Shown here: positions 26,957 to 34,348 of the stretch, one piece after another
Position numbering within the stretch: position 1 is the first letter of the stretch
Layout: every line of letters begins with the position of its first letter
NCBI RefSeq assembly: GCF_001545155.1
Contig: NZ_CP014226.1
Span: forward strand, 1,772,191-1,836,190
Length of the DNA stretch: 64,000 bases
Direction of reading: 5' to 3'
From: Halomonas chromatireducens
GTDB taxonomy: Bacteria > Pseudomonadota > Gammaproteobacteria > Pseudomonadales > Halomonadaceae
Program-made: the position numbers and the translations under genes
The notes under the pieces: generated by a model
What the model saw: only the letters and a program-made list of their open reading frames with translations
What the model was told of the DNA's origin: nothing
Database searches by the model: none

Positions 26957-26972
26957 ACACAACATATGGTGT
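26957..26972. promoter_or_regulatory. NrdR-type box upstream of nrdD
   Basis: ACACaacatatgGTGT fits the 16-base NrdR consensus (acaCwAtATaTwGtgt) in both outer arms and most of the AT core. It lies 40 bases before the nrdD start. NrdR boxes usually come in pairs about three helical turns apart; only a poor second match is visible near 26922-26938. No comparable box was seen before nrdJa. Confidence 0.6.
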
Positions 26973-27048
26973 GGGAAGGCTAGTGCTTTCGGCAGCGGGA
27001 GAATATGACCCAGATCAGAAAACGGCCAGATGGGGTATCGAGAAGCAA

Positions 27049-27074
27049 CGAGCCCCGCCGGTCGGCGGGGCTCG
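27049..27074 (-). terminator. Terminator after ubiUV
   Basis: An eleven-base-pair GC stem (CGAGCCCCGCC / GGCGGGGCTCG) with a four-base loop is followed on the minus strand by TTGCTTCT. It lies 34 bases beyond the ubiV stop and upstream of the divergent-facing nrdD promoter region. Confidence 0.75.
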
Positions 27075-27107
27075 AACATGACCGCAAAGGCGCTCATGAT
27101 GGGCCGC

Positions 27108-28025
27108 TTAGCCGGCAGGCAGGCGCGTGTTATCCATGCCCGGGCGGCCGTGCCAGTAGCCGTCGCAGACCTCCGCTTCGACCAGGGCCAGCGGGTCGGC
27201 GGCGGGCAGCTCGCCGCGGCGGGCGGCGTCGAAGGCGGCGGCGACTTCGGCCATGCCCCCTGCACGGGGGCCCAGGCGCGCTACGGCCACGCCCATCGCG
27301 GCCATGTCGCTCACCTCGTGGCGCAGGTCCTGGCAGGCGCCGGAAAGCGTCTGGATGCCGTTGAGGGTAAACACCTCCTTGGACTCCTGGGAGCGCAGCG
27401 GCAGGCCTTCGGGGTACTTCTGGCAGACGAACTGGCAGCGATCCTTGGGCTTCTGGTGACGCCGGGCGGTGAAGCAGCGCGACGACCAGGCCAGCGGAAG
27501 ATGGCCGTAGGCGAATACCTCGCAGGGCTGGTCCAGCCCCTCAGTGGCGCAATCGGTGAGCAGTCGGGCGAGATCGCTGCGCGACATCCCCACCGGCGCC
27601 TGCCAACGCTGCATGCCGGCACGGGCCATCACGCCGATGGAGGCCGGGTTGTAGAGATTCAGCGCAGCGCCGGCGACGAAGGGCAGGCCGGCGGCAGAGA
27701 GGCGCTGCAGCGCGCTCTGGTCATTGGCCTCGACGGTGAACTCGCCGTTGTCGCACAGCTTGCGCAGGTCGCGCAGGTCGGCCTCGGACTCGATCAGGGT
27801 CTGGCTGGCGATCACTACCTGCTTGCCGCTTTCGGTCAGCTCGCGGCCGATGCCGAGCCAGTCGTCGAGCTTCATGTCGCGGCGGCGCGAACAGACGGAC
27901 TCGCCGAGATAGACGATTTCCACCGGCCAGTCGGCGGCCTCGCGGTAGAAGTCGGCATAGTGCTCGCGGGTCCAGTAGAACAGCACCGGGCCCAGCGACA
28001 GCTGCAGGGTAGGGGAAGTCGACAT
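27108..28025 (-). CDS. ubiV: UbiV, iron-sulfur U32 protein of O2-independent ubiquinone hydroxylation
   Basis: A 305-residue peptidase-U32-like protein. Four cysteines (VCSRRRD near the N-terminus; SSRCFTARRHQKPKDRC and VC mid-protein) match the [4Fe-4S] ligands known for E. coli UbiV. With UbiU it hydroxylates ubiquinone precursors without O2, using prephenate as oxygen donor according to published work. ATG 28025 gives the usual MSTSPTLQLSLGPVLFYW start; it begins 13 bases after the ubiU stop. Confidence 0.93.
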   Translation of the reverse strand: MSTSPTLQLSLGPVLFYWTREHYADFYREAADWPVEIVYLGESVCSRRRDMKLDDWLGIGRELTESGKQVVIASQTLIESEADLRDLRKLCDNGEFTVEANDQSALQRLSAAGLPFVAGAALNLYNPASIGVMARAGMQRWQAPVGMSRSDLARLLTDCATEGLDQPCEVFAYGHLPLAWSSRCFTARRHQKPKDRCQFVCQKYPEGLPLRSQESKEVFTLNGIQTLSGACQDLRHEVSDMAAMGVAVARLGPRAGGMAEVAAAFDAARRGELPAADPLALVEAEVCDGYWHGRPGMDNTRLPAG

Positions 28026-28038
28026 GACGTATCTGCTC

Positions 28039-29034
28039 CTATTTCCAGCGGCGTTCGTAGGCGCCCAGGGTGGTGGTGGCACCTTCGGAGACCTCACCGA
28101 GGCCGGCCATCCAGGCGGGGTCGGGGTGGAAGCGCTCGGGGGCTCGCTCGAGGCGGTCCAGCGCCTGGCGCCAGATACCGGCCACCTTGGATACGTAGGC
28201 CGGGCTGCGCTGGCGGCCCTCGATCTTCACCGCGCTGATGCCGAGTTCGCGCAGCTCAGGGAGCAGCTCCAGGGTGTTGAGGCTGGTGGGCTCCTCGATG
28301 GCGTGATAGGTCTCGCCGCCCACCTCGAAGCGCCCCTTGCACAGGGTGGGATAGCCGGCCCGCTCACCCTCGCCGTAGCGGTCGATCAGCACGTTGTTGA
28401 GGCGCGACTCCAGCCCCTCGGGGGTCTCCTCCCAGCGCACGTGGGCCGCCGGAGAGCAGACGCCGCGGGTGTTGGGCGACTCGCCGGTGAGGTAGGAGGA
28501 GAGGTAGCAGCGCCCTTCGGCCATGATGCACAGGCTGCCGAAGGCGAATACCTCGAGCTCCACCGGGCTTTGCTTGGCCAGGTCGCGCACCTGGGTGATG
28601 GAAAGCACCCGCGGCAGCACGGCGCGCTTGATGCCGAAATGGTCGTGGTAGAAGCGCAGGGCCTCATGGCTGGTGGCCGAGCCCTGTACCGAAAGGTGAC
28701 GGGCGAGGTCGGGGCGGCGCCGTGCTGCGTAGTCGAGCAGGCCCATGTCGGCCATGATCAGGGCGTCGACGCCGAGGTCTGCAGCCTGGTCCACGGCGCG
28801 GGTCCACTGAGCCCAGCCGTCGGGTTGCGGATAGGTGTTGATGGCACAGAATACCCGCTTGCCGCGGGCGTGGGCGTAGTCGATGCCTTCGCGGGCACGC
28901 TTGTCGGTGAAGTTGAGGCCGGCGAACTGCCGGGCATTGGTGGAATTCTGGAAACCGAAGTAGACGGCATCGGCTCCTTCATCCACGGCTCGCTTCAGGG
29001 CCGGCAGGTTGCCGGCCGGGCAGACAAGCTCCAT
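28039..29034 (-). CDS. ubiU: UbiU, iron-sulfur U32 protein of O2-independent ubiquinone hydroxylation
   Basis: A 331-residue U32 protein beginning MELVCPAGNLPALKRAVDEGADAVYFG. Its cluster ligands are visible in FGSLCIMAEGRC, NTRGVCSP and PTLCKGRF. UbiU and UbiV form a heterodimer that works with UbiT (encoded at 12833) in anaerobic ubiquinone synthesis. It is the first gene of a two-gene operon and has an FNR-type box upstream. Confidence 0.94.
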   Translation of the reverse strand: MELVCPAGNLPALKRAVDEGADAVYFGFQNSTNARQFAGLNFTDKRAREGIDYAHARGKRVFCAINTYPQPDGWAQWTRAVDQAADLGVDALIMADMGLLDYAARRRPDLARHLSVQGSATSHEALRFYHDHFGIKRAVLPRVLSITQVRDLAKQSPVELEVFAFGSLCIMAEGRCYLSSYLTGESPNTRGVCSPAAHVRWEETPEGLESRLNNVLIDRYGEGERAGYPTLCKGRFEVGGETYHAIEEPTSLNTLELLPELRELGISAVKIEGRQRSPAYVSKVAGIWRQALDRLERAPERFHPDPAWMAGLGEVSEGATTTLGAYERRWK

Positions 29035-29095
29035 GTCGCTCTCCTCGCAGTCTGGGTAAATCCGACCATGCTAGTCGACTATCGAGGTCACGCTT

Positions 29096-29109
29096 TTGAT
29101 ACGGGTCAT
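29096..29109. promoter_or_regulatory. FNR/ANR-type box upstream of ubiUV
   Basis: TTGATacggGTCAT matches the consensus at 9 of 10 positions, centred about 68 bases before the ubiU ATG, a good distance for class II activation. The nnrS box at 38201 differs at one core base only. Confidence 0.72.
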
Positions 29110-29184
29110 GGCGAGGCGGAATTGTCGAGGAAGGAAGGCCTTGGCGCCCTGGTGAGCCAGGACGCGCTTGCTGGCGGTTCGCGT

Positions 29185-30357
29185 TCAGGCAGCGTCGAGG
29201 GGGCGCGAAGGGCCGAAGTGCTCGAAATGGCGGCGGCTCTCGTCGATGCCAAGGTCCGCCAGGGCCTGGTTCACTGCGCTCATGAAGCCCTGCGGGCCGA
29301 CGAAGTAGCAGCGGGGCTTGCCCGTCGGCAGGTAGTGCTCGAGGAGCGCCCGATCGATGCGCCCGATGTGGTCGGCCTCCTCGCCTTGCTCGTGAATGGT
29401 CACCGCCTTGAGCCGGTTGGCGTGTTCCGTCTGCAGCAGGGCGATTTCGTTGCGGAAGGCGTGATGCTCGGCATCCAGGGCGGCGTGCAGGTAGACCACC
29501 TGGCGCTGCTGCTCCAGAGCCTGGCGTGCCAGCGACAGCATGGGGGTCTGGCCCACGCCACCGCTGACCAGGACCACCGGCTCGTCGCCTGGATGGAGCG
29601 TCAGGTCACCGGCGGGAGGGAGCAGGTCCAGGCTGTCGCCCACCGTCAGCACATCATGGAAGTATCGGCTGACTCGGCCGTCGGGCTCACGCTTGATGGA
29701 GATCCGGTAGCCACGGCCGTTGGCTGTAGCCGAGAGACTGTAGTGGCGATAGACCGGCTCGCCCTGGATGCTGACGCGAACGCCGATGTACTGGCCGGGC
29801 AGGTGTCCGGCGACGGCGCCGCCATCCTCGGGCTCCAGCACGAAGGAGCGGATCACCGCGCTCTCCTGGCGGGTGGCCGCGATACCAAAACGCCTCAGGC
29901 CACGCCAGCCACCGGGCTGCTGGGCGAAGGCGTGGTAGCGCCGCTCCTCGAGCTCGATCAGCAGGCCGGCCAGCTCCTCGTAGAGGGCGCCCCAGGCGTC
30001 CGCAATGTCCGGTGTCAGGGCATCGCCCAGCTCCTCGCCGATGGCCGCCATCAGGCATTCGCCGACGATGGGGTACTGGTCCGGCTGGATGCCCAGGGAT
30101 ACGTGTTTCTCGACCACGGTGCCCAGCACGGACCTGGCCATGGCGGGGTCCTGGCGCAGATGCACATAGGCCAGCACGGCGCCGGCCAAGGCGCGCTGCT
30201 GAGCACCGCTCTGCTGGTGAGCGGCATTGAACAACGAGGCCACGCCGGGATAGCGGGCAAACATCAGCGGGTAGAAGCGCTGGGCGATGGCATCGAGGTG
30301 CTCCGCGACCACCGGGGCGGTGGCTTCAATCAACCTTTCTTGCTCGTGGGTGAGCAT
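29185..30357 (-). CDS. hmp: Hmp, flavohemoglobin nitric oxide dioxygenase
   Basis: A 390-residue protein with an N-terminal globin domain (proximal His85 in EKHVSLGI; RFYPLMFARYP with the distal tyrosine), an FAD domain (YRHYSLSA) and an NAD domain (GGVGQTPMLSLA; YFVGPQGFM). It oxidises NO to nitrate with O2 and NADH, and reduces NO slowly without O2. A near-perfect NsrR operator lies 32 bases before the start, so it should be NO-induced. Confidence 0.97.
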   Translation of the reverse strand: MLTHEQERLIEATAPVVAEHLDAIAQRFYPLMFARYPGVASLFNAAHQQSGAQQRALAGAVLAYVHLRQDPAMARSVLGTVVEKHVSLGIQPDQYPIVGECLMAAIGEELGDALTPDIADAWGALYEELAGLLIELEERRYHAFAQQPGGWRGLRRFGIAATRQESAVIRSFVLEPEDGGAVAGHLPGQYIGVRVSIQGEPVYRHYSLSATANGRGYRISIKREPDGRVSRYFHDVLTVGDSLDLLPPAGDLTLHPGDEPVVLVSGGVGQTPMLSLARQALEQQRQVVYLHAALDAEHHAFRNEIALLQTEHANRLKAVTIHEQGEEADHIGRIDRALLEHYLPTGKPRCYFVGPQGFMSAVNQALADLGIDESRRHFEHFGPSRPLDAA

Positions 30358-30389
30358 GGGGCGTCTCCTTCGTCAGGGATGACTTTATA

Positions 30390-30412
30390 AAGAAGTATGT
30401 AAAATACATCTT
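30390..30412. promoter_or_regulatory. NsrR operator upstream of hmp
   Basis: Right half AAATACATCTT matches the NsrR half-site consensus at all 11 positions; left half AAGAAGTATGT matches 9 of 11; one base separates them. It ends 32 bases before hmp, where NsrR would block RNA polymerase. Confidence 0.9.
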
Positions 30413-30450
30413 TAAGGAGGCGGTGGCGTGAGACCGAATGTCGCGGGCAG

Positions 30451-30484
30451 GACCAAAAAAGCCGGGAAGGATATCCCCGGCTTT
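30451..30484 (-). terminator. Rho-independent terminator after nirF
   Basis: The inverted repeat AAAGCCGGG/CCCGGCTTT with a short loop is followed by TTTTTT when read on the minus strand, 20 bases past the nirF stop. A shorter T run on the other side could allow bidirectional use. Confidence 0.88.
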
Positions 30485-30504
30485 CGTTTTTCCGCTGTGC
30501 TTCC

Positions 30505-31725
30505 CTAAAGGCCGATGCGATGAGCTCGGTGGGTAAAGAAAATGCCGCTGGGCGACTCGGCAGGCAGGGTCGCCAGCACCTCGAAGGTACGGGTGTCGTA
30601 GACGGTGATCTGGTTGCTGTCGCGAGCCGAGATCCAGATATGCTCGCCCCGGGGCGTGAACTCCTTGTGCAGGATCGACTCGCCGGGCGACAGGGTCTCG
30701 ATCACCTCTAGCGTGCGGGTATCGATTACCTGCACCTTGTCATTGAGGGGATGGGCGAAGGTGACCCAGACCTGCTGCTCGTCGGGGCGGCTCATGACGA
30801 AGATCGGCTGGCCATGTACCTCGATGCGCTCGGTCAGCGACCAGTCGCGGGTATTGGCTACCAGCACCTCGTTGCGACCCACGGCGGGGAAGAAGGCCTG
30901 GTCGCCGGCCATGGCCCAGCCCTCCAGATGGGGCATCTTGTACACCGGCAGGCGCTCCTCGCCGCGGCCGTAGTCGGGCAGGATACGCTGCACGCCGTTT
31001 TCCGGGTGCCACAGGTCGAGCAGGGCCATGCCGTCCTCGCCGAACAGGCCGGCGATATAGTAGCGACCGTTGGGCGTGATCAGCGCGTCGTAGGGCATGC
31101 TGCCGACGTCACGGTACTTGGTCAGCTCGGGCTCGTCCGTGGACATGTCCAGGGTCCAGATCTCGCCCGCCTCGAACAGGCTGAAGACGAAGATATTCCC
31201 CGGAACGTCCACCACGCCCACCACCTTGGCCTGGTCGGTGGTGCCATCCGGCTTTTCGTAGGTCGCCGGCACGTCGATCACCAGTTCCATGGTCTCGACG
31301 TCGAAGACCTTCACGCCGCCGGGCTCGTAGTTGCCAACCGCCACGAAGCGGCCGTCCTGGGAGATGGCGCCGCCGATGCTGTTACCGCCCTGGATGATGC
31401 GCCCGTCGATCTCGCCGGTGAGCAGGTCGAGTCGGGTCAGCCCACCGTCACGGCCGAAGACGAAGGCGTGGCGGGCGTCACGGGTGAACTTCACCGAAGC
31501 ATGAGACAGATCGCCGAAGCCTTCGATATGGCGCAGCACCGTCTTTTCGGTCGTGTCGACCAGGGCCACGCTGCCGGTAGCGCGCTCGATGACTACGCCA
31601 AGGTCGCCGGTGCCGCGTAGCTCGACATGCGCCGTGGCGTCGGGCTCGGCAGCTGCCGGGCTGCTCAGCAGCAGGGCAACGGCGCTGGCGGTGAGCAGCG
31701 TCTTGATCGGGGTGAAAAGGGGCAT
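30505..31725 (-). CDS. nirF: NirF, heme d1 biosynthesis protein
   Basis: A 406-residue periplasmic beta-propeller protein: signal peptide to about residue 26, then LRGTGDLGVVIERATGSVALVDT, the NirF opening, and repeated propeller motifs (FTRDARHAFVFGRDGG, SQDGRFVAVGNY, TPNGRYYIAGLF). NirF acts late in heme d1 formation on dihydro-heme d1. It resembles the d1 domain of NirS and NirN but has no cytochrome c part. It follows nirC by 13 bases. Confidence 0.93.
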   Translation of the reverse strand: MPLFTPIKTLLTASAVALLLSSPAAAEPDATAHVELRGTGDLGVVIERATGSVALVDTTEKTVLRHIEGFGDLSHASVKFTRDARHAFVFGRDGGLTRLDLLTGEIDGRIIQGGNSIGGAISQDGRFVAVGNYEPGGVKVFDVETMELVIDVPATYEKPDGTTDQAKVVGVVDVPGNIFVFSLFEAGEIWTLDMSTDEPELTKYRDVGSMPYDALITPNGRYYIAGLFGEDGMALLDLWHPENGVQRILPDYGRGEERLPVYKMPHLEGWAMAGDQAFFPAVGRNEVLVANTRDWSLTERIEVHGQPIFVMSRPDEQQVWVTFAHPLNDKVQVIDTRTLEVIETLSPGESILHKEFTPRGEHIWISARDSNQITVYDTRTFEVLATLPAESPSGIFFTHRAHRIGL

Positions 31726-31738
31726 GGGCGACTCCTGG

Positions 31739-32092
31739 TCAGTCTGGCGTATTCAGTGTTTCGAGGGGATTGTCTTTTCTCAGGTGGTCGGCGATCCAGC
31801 GCGCGTCTTCCTCGCTGATCAGTGCCTTCCAGCCCGGCATGGCGCTGCCGGGTATGCCGTGCAGGATGATATGGGCGAGCGCTTCGACGGTGAAACCCTC
31901 CATGCGGTCGCGGGGCAGCGCCGGCCCCAGCCCGCCGCGCAGCGTCATGCCGTGACAGGAACCGCAGTCCTGATAGAGCAGGGTCTCGAGTTCTGCCTGG
32001 CGCTGTGGATCGAGGGCATCCTCGTGGCTCTCCGCCATGGCAGTGGCCGAGAACAGTAAGCCGATGAGCAGGAAGAGAGCCGGCTGGTACAT
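31739..32092 (-). CDS. nirC: NirC, small periplasmic cytochrome c55x
   Basis: A 117-residue monoheme cytochrome with a signal peptide (cleaved near AMA20) and CGSCH at residues 43-47. The axial Met is likely in SAMPGWKALI. In nir clusters NirC is an electron carrier to or from NirS and heme d1 maturation. ATG 32092 begins the signal peptide; upstream in-frame codons are ignored. It heads the leftward nirCF operon and is divergent from nirD. Confidence 0.88.
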   Translation of the reverse strand: MYQPALFLLIGLLFSATAMAESHEDALDPQRQAELETLLYQDCGSCHGMTLRGGLGPALPRDRMEGFTVEALAHIILHGIPGSAMPGWKALISEEDARWIADHLRKDNPLETLNTPD

Positions 32093-32180
32093 GGGTAAGC
32101 CTCGCAGGACGACGGAACAGGAAGGGCCGTGAAAGAGAGTGGCCGTCAGCGAAGTGTCCCCTCGTTGCGGTTTTGCTGCT

Positions 32181-32194
32181 TTGACGGATATCAA
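32181..32194. promoter_or_regulatory. Perfect FNR/DNR-type box, nirC side
   Basis: TTGACggatATCAA satisfies all ten consensus positions. It is centred about 95 bases before nirC and 38 bases from a second perfect box, so each box probably drives one of the two divergent nir operons. Confidence 0.85.
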
Positions 32195-32218
32195 GGTCGG
32201 GCGAGTAAAAATTCCTCT

Positions 32219-32232
32219 TTTGACCTGTGTCA
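32219..32232. promoter_or_regulatory. Perfect FNR/DNR-type box, nirD side
   Basis: TTGACctgtGTCAA satisfies all ten consensus positions and is a perfect dyad in its arms. Its centre is about 100 bases before nirD. Confidence 0.85.
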
Positions 32233-32324
32233 ACCGCAGCGTCAATGACCGCTTTCAGACTTGATGAGGCATGTAAGATGCGACTTAACATCATGCTTCC
32301 CATCGACCGGCTCGGTACCTGCCC

Positions 32325-32798
32325 ATGGCTGCACTTGACCTTCTCGACCGTCGCCTCATCGACAGCTATCAGCGCGGCCTGCCGATCTGTGAGCGGCCCT
32401 ACGCCGCCATGGCAGAGCAGCTTGGTGTGAGCGAAGCCGAGGTGGTTGCGCGACTGCAGGCCCTGCAGGACGAGCAGGTACTGAGCCGGGTAGGCCCGGT
32501 CTTCGATCACGCCCGGGCCGGCGCCAGCCTGCTGGCGGCGGTGGCGGTGCCGGAAACGCAGCGTGACGAGGCGGCCGAGGTGATCAATCGCTCTGCCGGC
32601 GTCAATCACAACTATGCCCGTGAGCATCGCTATAACCTCTGGTTCGTGATGACCGCTGCCGACGAAGGGCAACTGGAAGCGCGGCTCGATGCACTGGAAG
32701 CCGAGTTGGGCCAGCCGCTGCTGCGCCTGCCGATGCTCGAGGGCTTCCATATCGACCTGGGGTTTCCCATTCCCTGGGCCGAGCTGGAGGGCGCATGA
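32325..32798 (+). CDS. nirD: NirD, siroheme decarboxylase subunit (AsnC/Lrp-like)
   Basis: A 157-residue protein with an AsnC-type helix-turn-helix fold and the catalytic-site segment NHNYAREHRYNLWFV. NirD, L, G and H form enzymes that remove acetate carboxyl groups from siroheme to give didecarboxysiroheme, the second step of heme d1 synthesis. The HNYxREH form is shared with NirG, against the CYRRP form of NirL and NirH. The stop overlaps nirL by four bases. Confidence 0.88.
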   Translation: MAALDLLDRRLIDSYQRGLPICERPYAAMAEQLGVSEAEVVARLQALQDEQVLSRVGPVFDHARAGASLLAAVAVPETQRDEAAEVINRSAGVNHNYAREHRYNLWFVMTAADEGQLEARLDALEAELGQPLLRLPMLEGFHIDLGFPIPWAELEGA

Positions 32799-33337
32799 GT
32801 CACGTATCGCACGAACCAGTTCCTTGCACCGACGCTGAGCGTCGCCTGCGTGCCCTGCTCGAGCGAGGCCTGCCGATCAACCCGCGCCCCTGGCTCACGC
32901 TTGGCGAGCAGTGCGGGATGAGCGAGAGCGAGGTCATGGCCTGTGTGTACCGCTGGCAGGCAGAGGGGCTGATCAAGCGCATGGGCCTGGTGGTCAAGCA
33001 TCATGCCTTGGGTATCTCTGCCAATGCCATGGTGGTCTGGAACGTACCCGACGAGGCGGTGGGTGAGCTGGGAAGGCGCCTGGCAGCCGAGCCCGCGGTG
33101 ACGCTCTGCTATCGCCGTCCGCGCCGGTTGCCCGACTGGCCCTACAACCTGTTCTGCATGATTCATGGCACTCGTCGCGACCGGGTTCTGGCCGCGCTGG
33201 ACGAGATCGTCGAGCGCCAGGCGTTGCAGGCCATTCCCCACCGCGTGCTGTTCAGCCTCAAGGCCTACAAGCAGCGCGGGGGACGCTACACCCGAGAGGA
33301 CGATAGTCATGATCGCAGAACGCCTCAGCCGGCCTGA
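32795..33337 (+). CDS. nirL: NirL, siroheme decarboxylase subunit
   Basis: A 180-residue AsnC-like protein with the partner-type motif CYRRPRRLPDWPYNLFCMIHG, the counterpart of the HNYxREH site in NirD. It is translationally coupled to nirD (ATGA overlap), and its end overlaps the next start by 29 bases. It most likely pairs with NirD in a heteromeric decarboxylase. Confidence 0.87.
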   Translation: MSHVSHEPVPCTDAERRLRALLERGLPINPRPWLTLGEQCGMSESEVMACVYRWQAEGLIKRMGLVVKHHALGISANAMVVWNVPDEAVGELGRRLAAEPAVTLCYRRPRRLPDWPYNLFCMIHGTRRDRVLAALDEIVERQALQAIPHRVLFSLKAYKQRGGRYTREDDSHDRRTPQPA

Positions 33338-33791
33338 GCCGGCGGAGCTGGACGCCGCCGACCGGCGCATCATCAATCGCCTGCAGGATGGCCTGCCGCT
33401 GGTCGAGGCGCCCTTTGCCGCCGTGGCGGCGGAAATCGACCTGAGCGAGGGTGAACTGCTCTATCGGCTCGAACGACTGCGGGACAGCGGCGTGCTCAGC
33501 CGCTTCGGCCCCATGTACCACGCCGAGCGACTGGGAGGCGGCCTCACACTGGCGGCGCTGGAAGTGCCGGAGGCCGACTTCGAGCGCGTCACCGCGGCGG
33601 TCAACGCCTTCCCGGAGGTGGCCCACAACTACCGTCGCGAGCACCGTCTCAACATGTGGTTCGTGCTGGCAACCGAAACGCCGGAAGGCATCGCCGAGGC
33701 GATCGAGGCAATCGAGGCGGCCACCGGCCTGCCGGTCTTCAACATGCCCAAGCAGGAGGAATTCCATGTCCGTCTCCACCTGCCCGTCTGA
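33309..33791 (+). CDS. nirG: NirG, siroheme decarboxylase subunit
   Basis: A 160-residue AsnC-like protein with AHNYRREHRLNMWFVL, the NirD/NirG form of the active-site loop. ATG 33309 begins MIAERLSRPEPAEL and sits inside the end of nirL; its 3' end overlaps nirH by 26 bases. It is probably an internal duplicate of nirD that pairs with NirH. Confidence 0.87.
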   Translation: MIAERLSRPEPAELDAADRRIINRLQDGLPLVEAPFAAVAAEIDLSEGELLYRLERLRDSGVLSRFGPMYHAERLGGGLTLAALEVPEADFERVTAAVNAFPEVAHNYRREHRLNMWFVLATETPEGIAEAIEAIEAATGLPVFNMPKQEEFHVRLHLPV

Positions 33792-34314
33792 AGCCAATGC
33801 CGCCACGCCAGCGCCGGGTGGCCTGGACGCCGTCGACCGCGCCATCGTACTGGCCACCCAGGCCGGCCTGCCGCTGGTACCCGATCCCTGGAGCGCCGTG
33901 GGCAAACCGCTGGGTATTGCAGGAGAGGAAGTGCGCCAGCGCATGCAGCACATGCAGGCATCCGGGATCATCCGTCGCATTGCCGCAGTGCCCAACCACT
34001 ACCGGCTGGGTTACCTGGCCAACGGCATGACCGTATGGGATGTGGATGACGCCCATATCGACCGCCTGGGCCGCATAGTGGGGACGTTGCCGGGAGTCAG
34101 CCACTGCTATCGTCGGCCTCGCCACCTGCCGGAATGGCCCTACAACCTGTTCGCCATGCTGCATGGCCAGACCCACGCCGATGTCGAGCGCCAGGCCGAT
34201 GAGCTTCGCTCCCTGCTCGGTGACGCCTGCCGGGATCATCGCATTCTCTACAGCTCACGCATTCTCAAGAAGACCGGCCTGCGACTGGCCGGCCGGTCCG
34301 ACAGGCAGGCCTAG
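33766..34314 (+). CDS. nirH: NirH, siroheme decarboxylase subunit
   Basis: A 182-residue AsnC-like protein with CYRRPRHLPEWPYNLFAMLHG, the NirL/NirH form of the loop. AGGAGGA five bases before ATG 33766 is the best ribosome-binding site of the nirDLGH set and fixes the start. nirJ follows after 34 bases. Confidence 0.88.
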   Translation: MSVSTCPSEANAATPAPGGLDAVDRAIVLATQAGLPLVPDPWSAVGKPLGIAGEEVRQRMQHMQASGIIRRIAAVPNHYRLGYLANGMTVWDVDDAHIDRLGRIVGTLPGVSHCYRRPRHLPEWPYNLFAMLHGQTHADVERQADELRSLLGDACRDHRILYSSRILKKTGLRLAGRSDRQA

Positions 34315-34348
34315 GTAGAGCCAAGGCGCGCCGCTAGAGGAGTTTCCC

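Noticed and set aside
28024..30390. A 788-codon open frame on the + strand across ubiU and hmp
   Set aside because: It is the antisense shadow of two certain genes, with no ribosome-binding site or domain.
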